The notes below the pieces were generated by a model. The model was not told where the DNA came from. It did not search any database and saw only the letters and a program-made list of their open reading frames with translations. Shown piece after piece: positions 36,793-45,554 of a stretch of 64,000 bases of DNA. Numbering within the stretch: position 1 is the first letter of the stretch; every line of letters begins with the position of its first letter. The stretch is from Vibrio ishigakensis (GTDB taxonomy: Bacteria; Pseudomonadota; Gammaproteobacteria; Enterobacterales; Vibrionaceae): positions 744,001 to 808,000 of the forward strand of contig NZ_AP024882.1 in assembly GCF_024347675.1 (NCBI RefSeq). The letters are read 5' to 3'. Both the position numbers and the translations under genes were made by a program.

Positions 36793-37005
36793 ATGTCTAA
36801 CAAAACTACTGGTACTGTAAAATGGTTTAACGAAGAGAAAGGCTTCGGTTTCCTAACTCAAGACAACGGCGGCAAAGACGTATTCGTTCACTTCCGTGCT
36901 ATCGCTTCTGACGGTTTCCGCACTCTTGCTGAAGGCCAAAAAGTATCGTTCATCGTAGAAGAAGGTCAAAAAGGTCTTCAAGCTGCTGAAGTAACTGTAC
37001 TTTAA
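36793..37005 (+). CDS. cspA: Cold shock protein, CspA family
   Basis: The 70-residue single cold-shock domain binds single-stranded RNA or DNA and acts as an RNA chaperone. RNP1 (KGFGFL) and RNP2 (VFVHF) are intact. AAGGTG lies 6 bases before the ATG. The 250-base upstream gap leaves room for the long, temperature-sensing 5' leader usual for this family, though I could not identify a cold box. The terminator follows at once. Confidence 0.95.
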   Translation: MSNKTTGTVKWFNEEKGFGFLTQDNGGKDVFVHFRAIASDGFRTLAEGQKVSFIVEEGQKGLQAAEVTVL

Positions 37006-37014
37006 TCAGTTTTT

Positions 37015-37041
37015 GTATGGGTGGCTCTATGCCATCCATAC
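37015..37041 (+). terminator. Terminator after cspA
   Basis: GTATGGGTGGC and GCCATCCATAC form an 11-bp stem (one G-U pair) with a 5-base loop; the downstream T-tract is interrupted. Confidence 0.65.
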
Positions 37042-37212
37042 TCTCTTATCTTTTTATATCGTAACACCGCAAAAATAACCTCTCTCGCATTTACTGCTCC
37101 TAAATGTCGTCACGTTAAATTTTTCCTTCGCAACACTATATAAAAGCAACACCTACCGTCTGTGTTTGAACCTAGTTCAACATTCATGGTTTATTTATAT
37201 AAGGAAAGTTTT

Positions 37213-37296
37213 ATGTCTCGTTCAGTCGGTCGCAAACGTTTTTGGTTCCAAAAACTGCGTACAGAACCTACTCATAAACAAAGAAAAACACGCTAG
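37213..37296 (+). CDS. 27-residue strongly basic peptide
   Basis: ATG 37213 follows AAGGAAAG at 6-base spacing. The peptide begins MSRSVGRKRFWFQKLR and ends KQRKTR; ten of 27 residues are Lys or Arg, with an aromatic FWF patch, so it should bind RNA, ribosomes or membranes. It lies alone between cspA and yeiP. Hairpins follow (CTAGTTT/AAACTAG at 37293-37313, overlapping the stop, and CCTAAC/GTTAGG at 37325-37345). It could instead be part of a small RNA. I know no named homologue. Confidence 0.5.
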   Translation: MSRSVGRKRFWFQKLRTEPTHKQRKTR

Positions 37297-37514
37297 TTTC
37301 TATTTTAAACTAGAAAACAGAACCTCCTAACTCGGTGATCGTTAGGGATTCTAATCTCACCTCGTCTACTTCTCATTCATTTCAATCTGCATTTTTGACT
37401 GTGCGGATGTGACCTTTCACTCCTTTATCTTATGTCACACTAGAAATGGTGTTTAAAGCCGTTATTGGTTGTATAATCAAGCGAATTTGACCCCATTTGA
37501 TCAAGGTAATTGAA

Positions 37515-38087
37515 ATGCCAAAGGCAAGTGAAATTAAAAAAAGTGCCGCTATCGAGCACAATGGTAAAGTTTATTTTGTTAAAGAAATCAACAAACTAAC
37601 TCCAAGTGGCCGTGCCGGTGCAAGCCTGTACCGTATGCGCATGTACGATGTAGCGACAGGTGCAAAAGCTGATGAAAGCTTCAAGGCAGATGAAATCATC
37701 AACCTAGCTGACTTCAGCCGCCACCCATCTATGTTCTCTTACATCGATGGTAACGAGTATGTATTCATGGACAATGAAGACTACACGCCTTACAACTTCA
37801 ACAAAGAAGCTATTGAAGAAGAACTCCAGTACATCAACGAAGAGACACAAGGCCTTTACGTTCTGTGTGTTGATGGCAACCCAGTTGCTCTAGAACTACC
37901 TTCTGTAGTTGAGCTTGAGATTGTAGAAACTGACCCATCAATCAAGGGTGCATCTGCAAGTGCTCGTACTAAGCCAGCTACTCTAACTACTGGTCTTATC
38001 ATCCAAGTTCCAGAATACATCGCTGGTGGTGAAAAGGTTCGCGTGAACACCTCTGATAAATCATTCATGGGCCGCGCAGAAAAGTAA
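37515..38087 (+). CDS. yeiP: Elongation factor P-like protein YeiP (EfpL)
   Basis: This EF-P paralogue relieves ribosome stalling at proline-rich and other motifs. The 190 residues match E. coli YeiP closely: MPKASEIKK start, [20 protein letters not shown], and the C-terminal [24 protein letters not shown]. The loop that in EF-P carries the modified lysine has Arg33 here, as in EfpL of enterobacteria. ATG 37515 is used because the longer reading starts with an atypical ATT-region codon context. A strong terminator follows. Confidence 0.95.
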   Translation: MPKASEIKKSAAIEHNGKVYFVKEINKLTPSGRAGASLYRMRMYDVATGAKADESFKADEIINLADFSRHPSMFSYIDGNEYVFMDNEDYTPYNFNKEAIEEELQYINEETQGLYVLCVDGNPVALELPSVVELEIVETDPSIKGASASARTKPATLTTGLIIQVPEYIAGGEKVRVNTSDKSFMGRAEK

Positions 38088-38110
38088 TCTAATTACTTAA
38101 ATCAAACTTT

Positions 38111-38143
38111 AAAAATACACGCCTTTGAGCGTGTATTTTTTTT
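38111..38143 (+). terminator. Terminator after yeiP
   Basis: AAAAATACACGC and GCGTGTATTTTT form a perfect 12-bp stem with a 6-base loop and eight T. Confidence 0.92.
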
Positions 38144-38290
38144 GTTCGATATAAATTATTCTTATCCAAACATATATTTTTTCTTGGTCATTTAATTGAT
38201 CGAGGTTGGAATAATAGATATTACCAATGATTGTTCTGCCAATATTAAGCGATTTGTTGTAAGTTACGCATATGCTCCAGGTTGACTATG

Positions 38291-38311
38291 GTTTCAACTA
38301 AAAGTTGAAAC
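38291..38311. promoter_or_regulatory. Perfect inverted repeat upstream of the DUF723 gene
   Basis: GTTTCAACT and AGTTGAAAC are perfect 9-base arms with a 3-base centre, about 85-100 bases before the DUF723 start. It could be an operator or a small hairpin. Confidence 0.4.
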
Positions 38312-38393
38312 ATTAATTTTATGATTCAATATGTCTTTTTAGCGGAGTAATATTCGCTGGTGTATACCAGTATGTTCGCTATGGGAGGGGAGC

Positions 38394-38723
38394 ATGTACA
38401 GCAGGTCAGACAGTAGCGTTAGTTTAGAATCAGTTTGTGATTCTATTTCAACTGAACCAAGTGAAAGCATGAGCCGATATGAGTTTATCCTCAAGGCAAG
38501 GCAACGTTACGGTTCCTTATATGACTATTCAAGAGTGCCAGAGCAGGCCTTGAACCAGACAAGCTTAATAGAGATAGAATGCCCGAAACACGGCCGTTTC
38601 ACTCAGACCGCTCACTCTCACTTACATCTTTGGTCTGGTTGTAATCAGTGTGAAAGTTACTCTACTAGCGTCGAGAGACTGAGGCATAAAAGAGGTTTCA
38701 ACTTAAAATTATACCGAGCTTAA
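38394..38723 (+). CDS. Small DUF723-type protein
   Basis: The 109-residue protein contains a DUF723-like zinc-ribbon domain (about 28-90): FILKARQRYGSLYDYS, IECPKHGRFTQTAHSHL and SGCNQC, with Cys and His spaced as zinc ligands (CPKH and CNQC). The family is found as isolated domains or beside HNH/phage nucleases; here no nuclease domain is attached. GGGAGGGGAG precedes the ATG. The N-terminal 25 residues are Ser-rich and probably disordered. The function is unknown. Confidence 0.7.
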   Translation: MYSRSDSSVSLESVCDSISTEPSESMSRYEFILKARQRYGSLYDYSRVPEQALNQTSLIEIECPKHGRFTQTAHSHLHLWSGCNQCESYSTSVERLRHKRGFNLKLYRA

Positions 38724-38875
38724 TTGTATTAATAATTAGAAAACGAAACCAATAAATGCTTGGAAATTAAAAGGAACTTATATTTAGCTTTCAATAATTA
38801 GCTTAAATGAAAGTTAAATAAGTAGAACAGACTCTGAGTTGTATTATTAATCAGAGCGATTTGGATATTTTAAAT

Positions 38876-39331
38876 ATGTATAAAATTACCTTTGATGCAA
38901 GTTATGCTTGTGTCTCTAGGGTTCGTGTATCCGTTTGGCTAGAAACGAATACAACTCATACCGTGCCTGACATAGTGCTCAGGGAGATATTGGATCCTGC
39001 CATTGATGAGGTTGAGGCGTTTATGACTCAATCAGCAGTACGTTTTTCGTTGGATAAGCGTACTTGCCGAGCCTTCCACAGTTTGCTTAAGCGTTCGTGT
39101 GAAGAGGAGTTATCTCTGTTTAGTTTAGAGGTGTCGGTTAGTGATGCTGGGTGCTGCACACACCCGATGATTAAGACCGAAGAGCAGCGAGAGTTTCATC
39201 GTCTATCCAAGAGCTCAGACAGTCATACATTGTATGCGTCATTTGTACGACGTTTACAGGCACAGCTACTGGAGATCGGTATAGGTTTTTCGCTGTTGGG
39301 CTGTAGCGAAGTCACAGAGTTGGAAAAGTGA
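38876..39331 (+). CDS. Hypothetical protein
   Basis: The 151-residue protein is not recognised. It begins MYKITFDASYACVSRVRVSVW, has six cysteines (two adjacent in GCCTH), no signal peptide and no membrane span. ATG 38876 is used, though no clear ribosome site precedes it. It follows the DUF723 gene on the same strand after about 150 AT-rich bases. The function is unknown. Confidence 0.55.
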   Translation: MYKITFDASYACVSRVRVSVWLETNTTHTVPDIVLREILDPAIDEVEAFMTQSAVRFSLDKRTCRAFHSLLKRSCEEELSLFSLEVSVSDAGCCTHPMIKTEEQREFHRLSKSSDSHTLYASFVRRLQAQLLEIGIGFSLLGCSEVTELEK

Positions 39332-39392
39332 TTTTTTCAAAAGCTGAGATCTTGCTTATCTTTCTGGTAAGACCACTAAGTACGAGCACTCC

Positions 39393-40205
39393 ATGTCCAA
39401 TACCTCTCGCATCACCTGCACTGTAGATGAAAACCAGATTGCCATTGTTTCGTTAAACCGTCCTGACAAGCTCAACGCTATAGATCTTGAGATGTTTATG
39501 GCAGTAAATGACATGAGCCGTAAGCTGAGTAAAAACAAACAGATACGTGCAGTGATAGTGAAAGCAGAGGGTAATGACTTTTGTTCAGGGCTAGATGTGA
39601 AATCGCTCCTGAGTGATAAGAAAGGCGCCGCTAAATTGCTGTTCAAGTGGCTACCATTTAAACCTAATTTAGCGCAAAAGTTTTCATTGGGTTGGCGAGA
39701 TATCCCATGCCCTGTGATCTTTGCTATTCATGGGCGCTGTTGGGGCGGTGGTCTGCAATTGGTGAGTGGTGGTGATTTTCGTATCGCCTCTCCTGATGCC
39801 AATTTCTCTATTATGGAAGCCAAGTGGGGGTTGATTCCTGATATGGGAGGCGCTATTGCCTTTCGCGAGTTGATGCGTCAAGACCATACCCTTGAGATGG
39901 CGATGACGGCTAAGGTAATAGATTGTGAAAAAGCCAAAGAATATGGCCTAGTCACCAAGATTGCCGAGGACCCGTTTGCCAGAGCCTATGAACTAGCGCT
40001 GGAATGTATCAATCGTTCGCCAGACATACTCGCCGCCAACAAGAAGCTCTATCACAACACTTGGTGGTCGACGCCAGGCAGAGCATTAGCGCTTGAGACT
40101 TGGTATCAAATCAAGGTGATGATGGGTAAAAATCAAAGGGTTGCGGTCAAAAGAGAGCGCAACCCCGATGATAAGCCCGCCTATATCAATAGACAGTTTA
40201 AGTAG
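39393..40205 (+). CDS. Enoyl-CoA hydratase/isomerase-family protein (crotonase)
   Basis: The 270-residue cytoplasmic protein has a crotonase fold with the CoA-binding/oxyanion segments RPDKLNAID, DFCSGLDVKSL and HGRCWGGGLQLVSGGDFRIA. The residue usually acting as Glu in hydratases falls in MEAKWGLIPDMGG, where SIMEAKWG retains a Glu. It could be a hydratase, isomerase or hydrolase of acyl-CoA; the exact substrate cannot be told. It is a single gene, with a weak ribosome site. Confidence 0.85.
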   Translation: MSNTSRITCTVDENQIAIVSLNRPDKLNAIDLEMFMAVNDMSRKLSKNKQIRAVIVKAEGNDFCSGLDVKSLLSDKKGAAKLLFKWLPFKPNLAQKFSLGWRDIPCPVIFAIHGRCWGGGLQLVSGGDFRIASPDANFSIMEAKWGLIPDMGGAIAFRELMRQDHTLEMAMTAKVIDCEKAKEYGLVTKIAEDPFARAYELALECINRSPDILAANKKLYHNTWWSTPGRALALETWYQIKVMMGKNQRVAVKRERNPDDKPAYINRQFK

Positions 40206-40235
40206 CAGTGCGCCTCTTTTATGAGGCGCGTATCG

Positions 40236-41768
40236 TTACTTCATTGTGAGGTAGCTATTTTTAGCCTGTTCTAGGATAGAGTTTGCTTCTTCGGCTTCAC
40301 CCCAACCAAGCACTTCCATACCGCCATCACGGCCTTTATAGCTTTCGAACCAAACCTTGATGATCTCACTTACGCCAACAAAGTCGTTGTTGAGCTGTTC
40401 AATTGATTTCACGTTGGAGAAGGGTGAGTCGTTAGTAAGAACCGCAATCAACTTATCGTCTTGTTCGCCATCATCCATCATTTTAAGCACACCAATCAGG
40501 CGCACATTAATCACATCACCACGTGGTACTGCCTGACCTAGAACCAGTACATCAAGCGGGTCGCCGTCACCACCGAGCTCTTTTGGCAGTGCGGTTTGAG
40601 GGATAGTGCCGTAGTTACCAGGGTAGCCAAGGTAGTTCACGATGCGTGGTGCGTCGTTCTTAAATTCCCAGATGATCTGGTTTGGGTTCTCTTTATTAAG
40701 CTCCCATTTAGCAGAGGTACCGGTTGGGATCTCCACGATGGCATTGATAGAGCCGTTGGCGCTAATAACAGGGTAGTCATTGAAACTACGTTTACGCTCT
40801 ATGGTAAAGGTATCTACTTGGTTCACTGTTACCGGCGTTTGAGTGGCATCGTAAGCTAGACCATTACCAGACTGTGAGGTCTTAAAGCGAAGCATATAGT
40901 CCAGCTTGCCCTTGGTCTTAGAAACCTTCTCTAGTCCCTTCTCTTGATAGCCCTCGAAAATGCCCATCTCTTGAGTCGACTTACCAGAGCCACCTACGCT
41001 GTCGGTTTTGATAGAAAGCAGGTGCTTGGACACATCTTGGATAGCGGCTTTGTAGCCTTCCATAGACGCAAGATCATACTGATTAGCATCGGTCAGCTTG
41101 CGTAGTTCCTTAGACCAATAGAATTCAAGGAAAGGTACTGGCTGCTTTGGTTTGTTCCAGCTGACGTCACGTGAGAAATACATCAGAGAGCGATATAGGT
41201 CATTGTCGAAGTTGTAGATACCTAGGCTTTTAGGTAGTTGGTCTGGTGTGATTGGCTCACCGTTTAGATCGTATTGCCAAGTGTTGCCATCTTTCGCCAT
41301 TGCATCCCAGAACTTATCCATGGTTTTTAGGTTGCGGTAATCACCGTCGATAACCACGTTAACCTTAAAGTTCAGGCCACCACCATTCATATGAGTGAAG
41401 GTGTTGAAGGTATGGTGGCCATCGGTTAGGTAGTATTCACCGTTGGGAGCAATCACTACAGTCTTCATGTCTTTCTTGATGCTGCCCACTTCTTCTTCAC
41501 ACTCAAAAGAGGACGGTACTCCCGGTACAGAGTTCTTGCTAAATGACTCTAGACCTTTTTGGCCCGATGCCTCACAGATCTCATCAAACTGCTTTTTAAT
41601 ATCGAACTGATAGCGTCCTAGCTTGTACATCACCTGGTCATAACCGATTGAGGGCTGAGTAGGGTGCAGTTCAGATAGAGATAGGTTGATGACATCGCCC
41701 ACTTTGTCTTGTGCATAAAGTGGGAAAGAGAGCGCTGCAACTAGAGGCAGTAGATATCCTTGTTTCAT
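40236..41768 (-). CDS. Exported ParB-like domain fused to family I inorganic pyrophosphatase
   Basis: The 510-residue protein has a signal peptide (about 1-19). Residues about 25-220 carry a ParBc_2-type (putative ParB-like nuclease) domain with the LTDGHHTFNTF motif (114-124). Residues about 335-505 are a complete family I pyrophosphatase: VEIPTG, KWELNKE, YPGNYGTIP, and the metal signature DGDPLDVLV with Asp401, Asp403 and Asp406. Family I pyrophosphatases are normally cytoplasmic and single-domain, so both the fusion and export are unusual. ATG 41768 has GGAC upstream. It may hydrolyse pyrophosphate or a related substrate outside the cytoplasm. Confidence 0.87.
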   Translation of the reverse strand: MKQGYLLPLVAALSFPLYAQDKVGDVINLSLSELHPTQPSIGYDQVMYKLGRYQFDIKKQFDEICEASGQKGLESFSKNSVPGVPSSFECEEEVGSIKKDMKTVVIAPNGEYYLTDGHHTFNTFTHMNGGGLNFKVNVVIDGDYRNLKTMDKFWDAMAKDGNTWQYDLNGEPITPDQLPKSLGIYNFDNDLYRSLMYFSRDVSWNKPKQPVPFLEFYWSKELRKLTDANQYDLASMEGYKAAIQDVSKHLLSIKTDSVGGSGKSTQEMGIFEGYQEKGLEKVSKTKGKLDYMLRFKTSQSGNGLAYDATQTPVTVNQVDTFTIERKRSFNDYPVISANGSINAIVEIPTGTSAKWELNKENPNQIIWEFKNDAPRIVNYLGYPGNYGTIPQTALPKELGGDGDPLDVLVLGQAVPRGDVINVRLIGVLKMMDDGEQDDKLIAVLTNDSPFSNVKSIEQLNNDFVGVSEIIKVWFESYKGRDGGMEVLGWGEAEEANSILEQAKNSYLTMK

Positions 41769-42129
41769 GATTAGTCCATTGAAGGTTAGTTTGTTCAAAT
41801 CAAGGTCGTTTATAGAAGAGTTGTGTTACTACAATGTTTCACTGTTAGTGAAATCCAAAATCTACTTACAATTCTTCATCTAAGTGAAATATTTCCCTAA
41901 GATCAGGGTCTTCTGTATATCTACCAAATGTTTCTCGGGCTTAGTACTAAATGATGATGGCTTGAGGTGTGTCATTAAGTTATTGAATTGTTATCAATTT
42001 AATGGAAGTAGGACCAAGGTAGGGGTTATAGTGATTAAGGGTAAAGGAATTACCAACTAAACTTACACCAGAGCTCTAGCGTACAAACGAGAGCTTGGAT
42101 GGAATGGTTCGCTTGCGAGGGAGAGGGGT
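41769..42129. other. Non-coding region between divergent genes
   Basis: About 360 bases without a convincing gene. An inverted repeat TTTCACT/AGTGAAA (41837-41853, 3-base centre) lies about 70 bases before the fusion gene and may be an operator. Confidence 0.45.
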
Positions 42130-43134
42130 ATGCGTAAAGCAGTTTCCGTAGCTTGTTTATTGTTAGGCTCGATGCATGCTGGTGTCGGCCTAGCTAACAG
42201 TGGAAGCAATTCCACCTATATCGTCAATGGCATCAACGTCTCGATTGATGACTTTCCCTCTTTTGCCAGCCTCTATTTCGATCAATTAGATACTTCTGGT
42301 CTCTATCAAAACTACTGCGGTGCCACCATACTAGACGCCTATCATGTACTGACTGCTGCCCATTGTGTCGAGGGTGATAGCTACTATTACACCTACACCT
42401 CGGTCGCTCCTCAGGTACAGAACGAGCTTCAGGTTTTAAACGGTAGCGTTGGTTTGTATCGTGCCAGCGAATTTTATTACCCTGATGGTTTTCGAGATAG
42501 CGAGGCGCTGAGTTGGCCTGATGATATCGCCATTATTAAGCTTGAAGAGCCGTTAGAGGTCGACCCGAGTGAGTATGTCACCCTTGCCAGTCCTTCGGAC
42601 ATTGCCTCTTATGATTTTATCGGCACCGAGATGTTCGTCATCGGTCACGGTTTCACCACCGACGGCTCTGATGACTCCAATGTTCTGCAGGGCACTTTTC
42701 AAACTCTGCTAAGTGCAAGTCAATGCCGCTCAGCCGGGATCAACAGTCGACAGCTCTGCCTACAGGGAGACTTTAACTCTGAAACACGCTTGAGAAACTC
42801 TACCTGTGGTGGTGACTCAGGTGGACCGCTTTATTGGAACCGTGGCGGGCAGTATATCCAGGTCGGGATAACCAGTTTTGGACCATCTGACTGTGGCGAC
42901 CCAAGCGCTGATTATTCGTCTGCCTACACCGAGGTGGCTGAGTATCGAGATTGGATTAACCGTGTATTAAACGGTTTTGAAGTACCTAAGATAGTGGTGA
43001 CCCAAGAAAACCGCGACAACTTCGTACGGGCAGAGGAAGAGACAATCTCTAGCGGTGACGATAGTGGTGGTAGTTTGGGATGGTTCGGTCTTACAGCCTT
43101 AGCTATGTTCGCTTGGAGACGCCGCAAGCACTAG
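42130..43134 (+). CDS. Secreted trypsin-like serine protease with GlyGly-CTERM anchor
   Basis: The 334-residue protein has a signal peptide (about 1-22), a trypsin domain (about 30-275) with the catalytic triad in TAAHC, DDIAII and GGDSGGP, and a C-terminal GlyGly-CTERM tail: a GG pair, a hydrophobic span (WFGLTALAMFAW) and a basic end (RRRKH). Such tails are cleaved by rhombosortase and processed substrates leave through the type II secretion system, as shown for V. cholerae VesB. GGGAGAGGGG precedes the ATG. Confidence 0.92.
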   Translation: MRKAVSVACLLLGSMHAGVGLANSGSNSTYIVNGINVSIDDFPSFASLYFDQLDTSGLYQNYCGATILDAYHVLTAAHCVEGDSYYYTYTSVAPQVQNELQVLNGSVGLYRASEFYYPDGFRDSEALSWPDDIAIIKLEEPLEVDPSEYVTLASPSDIASYDFIGTEMFVIGHGFTTDGSDDSNVLQGTFQTLLSASQCRSAGINSRQLCLQGDFNSETRLRNSTCGGDSGGPLYWNRGGQYIQVGITSFGPSDCGDPSADYSSAYTEVAEYRDWINRVLNGFEVPKIVVTQENRDNFVRAEEETISSGDDSGGSLGWFGLTALAMFAWRRRKH

Positions 43135-43192
43135 AGCCTGCTTTCAATCCGTGATACTTTTTTGTTACTTATCAAAGAAGTAAGGGATTGAA

Positions 43193-43693
43193 ATGACAGG
43201 GATTAGTATACGCCGAGCCGAAGCACGGGATGCTGAGGCAATTCGCGACATCTACGCAGGGGAGAACGCCTATTCAGGCACCTTGCAACTTCCTAACCCT
43301 TCTCTCGAGCTTTGGGAAAAGCGCGTTTCTAACATTCCAGACAACGTGTATGCCTTTGTTGCAGAGGTAGAAGGCGAGATAGTGGGTCATCTGGGTATGG
43401 AAGTCTGCCCGAACCCAAGGCGTCGTCATGTGGCTTCTTTTGGTATGGGCGTTAAAGACGCGTTTCTTGGACAAGGGGTTGGCAGCGCCTTGGTGGCAAC
43501 TATGGTCGACCTAGCTGACAACTGGCTAAACCTTCTAAGAATTGAGCTCACAGTATTTGTGGATAACAAAGCTGCTTTGGGTCTTTACAGTAAGTTTGGC
43601 TTTGAGATAGAGGGCGAATCTGAGGCATACGCCTTCCGAGATGGAGAATACGTCAGTGTTTATCACATGGCCAGAATCAAGACTAATCAATAG
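43193..43693 (+). CDS. GNAT-family acetyltransferase (YhhY-like)
   Basis: The 166-residue protein has a complete GNAT fold: ISIRRAEARDAEAIRDIY start, VGHLGMEVCP, FGMGVKDAFLGQGVGSALV (acetyl-CoA loop LGQGVGS), and ELTVFVDNKAALGLYSKFGFEIEGE. It resembles YhhY-type amino-acid or protein N-acetyltransferases. It starts 58 bases after the protease gene and ends in a terminator. Confidence 0.85.
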   Translation: MTGISIRRAEARDAEAIRDIYAGENAYSGTLQLPNPSLELWEKRVSNIPDNVYAFVAEVEGEIVGHLGMEVCPNPRRRHVASFGMGVKDAFLGQGVGSALVATMVDLADNWLNLLRIELTVFVDNKAALGLYSKFGFEIEGESEAYAFRDGEYVSVYHMARIKTNQ

Positions 43694-43696
43694 CAG

Positions 43697-43718
43697 AAGA
43701 GGGCATTTAGCCCTCTTT
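43697..43718. terminator. Terminator after the YhhY-like gene
   Basis: AAGAGGGC and GCCCTCTT form an 8-bp stem with a 5-base loop. The stop codon of the small convergent gene falls inside it. Confidence 0.75.
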
Positions 43719-43856
43719 ACTGATGGTGCATTCTGAGAATAATGAGGATGAACTGCTCGCTATCTCATTCGCGTTGGCTGAATAGTGATAGAGGCTGTTC
43801 ATGGTGAAGCCAAAAATGGCTCCCGCTAGGACAAATTGAATCGGCTTGAGTTTCAT
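43707..43856 (-). CDS. Candidate 49-residue exported or membrane peptide
   Basis: A minus-strand frame from ATG 43856 encodes a basic start (MKLKPI), a hydrophobic span (QFVLAGAIFGFTM) and a Ser-rich polar tail with one Cys (SECTISKEG). It looks like a signal or membrane-anchored peptide. A GGAAGTGAG stretch lies about 8 bases upstream. Its stop lies in the loop of the terminator of the convergent gene. The function is unknown and the coding status is uncertain. Confidence 0.4.
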   Translation of the reverse strand: MKLKPIQFVLAGAIFGFTMNSLYHYSANANEIASSSSSLFSECTISKEG

Positions 43857-44204
43857 AAATACGTCTCACTTCCATTGATGCCACTCTACTTTCAAGTTAG
43901 ACACCCATTTCACTGTTAGCAACTTATTCTCAGTATATTCATCAAGATGCGTTTAGGTACTGGTAGTTTTTCGAGTCTTTTGGAAAAGGGTTATCGGAAA
44001 GCTATCAGTTTATAGTTGATGGATTGGTTCTCTGTTTGTTTAGAAGATCCCGGCTAAGAGCCTACCGGGATGACTGGAATTGATATATTCCGCCACGCTC
44101 AACTATTCGTCATCACGGAAGGCAAAGCCTATCCGTGATCTTTATAACGAACATAATCAGCTTTTATCGCCCATACACTCTGAAAGCTTGCTGCTGACAG
44201 CTAT
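43857..44204. other. Non-coding region with REP-like hairpins
   Basis: About 350 bases hold the paired hairpins described at 44046-44140; the rest shows nothing I can name. Confidence 0.5.
44046..44140. repeat. Inverted pair of REP-like hairpins (BIME-like)
   Basis: The first hairpin has ATCCCGG (44047-44053) with CCGGGAT (44065-44071). The second has ATCACGGA and AGGC pairing with GCCT and TCCGTGAT (44112-44139). Both begin or end in GATC and GATGAC on the outer and inner sides and are in opposite orientation, like enterobacterial BIMEs. It lies 3' of yegD. Confidence 0.6.
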
Positions 44205-45554
44205 CTACTTGTAAATAATCTCAGCCCAACGAGCTAGACCCGCAGTTACCGAGCCAAAGTAGTTGCCACTCACCACTTCAATATTCGGTAGTTCAGCCTG
44301 TACAGCATCACGAAGCACTTGAGAACGCGCGGAGCCCCCGGTCATAAAGATAACATCCGGCTTGATACCAGATTGAGTAACCGCCTCTGCCACCAATTTC
44401 TGGATCTTTTCACGTGGCACCTTGATGGCCTGTTCCATCTCTTGTTTAGAAACCGGAACTTCAAGAATTTCGTCGATAAGATTTAGCTGAGCGAGATAAT
44501 TTGCATTGTCTTCAAGGTCAATCTTTGCGCGTTCTGCTTGAGCCACGATCCCATAGCCAAGTGCATCGCCATGAAGCTTAATAAGGCGTGAAACCTTATC
44601 CTTTTCGATAGCCTCGCGAGCCAATAGTTTGAGTACAGCAAGGTTTTCTTGCGAATAAAACTCACGCTGTGCTTGAACGTTATTGATAAGGATTGGATGC
44701 CAGAACTGACTTACTGGAAGCTCTAGCCCTGATGTCTTGCGTGAGCCTTTACCAAACTCGTTCATAAAGTTTTGGAAGGCAATGTGGATATCGAGATCGT
44801 TACCGCCCACCATTTGACCGGTATGTGCTAGCAAGCTTTGGCTTCGCTTAGCACTGCCACGCCAGCTTGGTCCCATTTGGATCATCGAGCAGTCGGTGGT
44901 ACCACCGCCGATATCGACCACTAATACGTTTTGGTCTTTAGTCAGGGCGTTCTCATACTCAAGGCCCGCTGCAACAGGCTCATATTGAAAAGCGACTTCT
45001 TTAAAACCTGCACGCTTAGCCGCGCGCTCAAGAATACCCACAGCTTGCAGGTTGGAGTCTTCACCACCACGGCCAAGGAAGTTTACTGGGCGACCGATCA
45101 CCGTATGGCTCAGGTCTTGTTCTAGGCTAATTTCCGCCTTGGACTTGATGTTCGCCATCATGGCGCACACTAGGTCCTCGAAGTAAGCCAATTGAACATC
45201 ACGCAGGCCACGAGCACCAAGGAAAGATTTAGGTGACTTGATGTAGTAGATATCTTTCGGGTCTTGCAGATAGAGGTCTAGGGCGGGTTTACCGAACAGA
45301 ACCTCTTCTTCAAGTACGTCGATACCTTCTTCGCGATTTTCAACGATAGCGCGCTTTAGGATTGCCTCTCCTGCCGGAGTTGCAGGGCGGATATCGAGTT
45401 TCTTAAACAGGTATTCAGAGATGGTTTCTGATGTAGGAGCGCATAGGGTAGACGGTATATACTTCTCACCATCTAAAGAGACATGGTTTACCTGACCATC
45501 TTTTGCTTGTGCGACCGAACAGTTAGCCGTGCCATAGTCAAAACCAATAATCAT
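44205..45554 (-). CDS. yegD: Hsp70-family protein YegD
   Basis: The 449-residue protein is an Hsp70-type ATPase domain (FDYGTANCSVA phosphate loop, VVDIGGGTTDCSM, FMTGGSARS adenosine motif) without the substrate-binding domain of DnaK, as in E. coli YegD. Its role is poorly known; it is presumed to be a chaperone-like ATPase in the cytoplasm. GGGAG precedes the ATG. It is divergent from the LysR-type gene with about 147 bases between. Confidence 0.93.
   Translation of the reverse strand: MIIGFDYGTANCSVAQAKDGQVNHVSLDGEKYIPSTLCAPTSETISEYLFKKLDIRPATPAGEAILKRAIVENREEGIDVLEEEVLFGKPALDLYLQDPKDIYYIKSPKSFLGARGLRDVQLAYFEDLVCAMMANIKSKAEISLEQDLSHTVIGRPVNFLGRGGEDSNLQAVGILERAAKRAGFKEVAFQYEPVAAGLEYENALTKDQNVLVVDIGGGTTDCSMIQMGPSWRGSAKRSQSLLAHTGQMVGGNDLDIHIAFQNFMNEFGKGSRKTSGLELPVSQFWHPILINNVQAQREFYSQENLAVLKLLAREAIEKDKVSRLIKLHGDALGYGIVAQAERAKIDLEDNANYLAQLNLIDEILEVPVSKQEMEQAIKVPREKIQKLVAEAVTQSGIKPDVIFMTGGSARSQVLRDAVQAELPNIEVVSGNYFGSVTAGLARWAEIIYK

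Noticed and set aside
38394..38723. DUF723 gene as evidence of a prophage
   Set aside because: No integrase, capsid, portal or other phage gene lies within the window, so a single domain is not enough.
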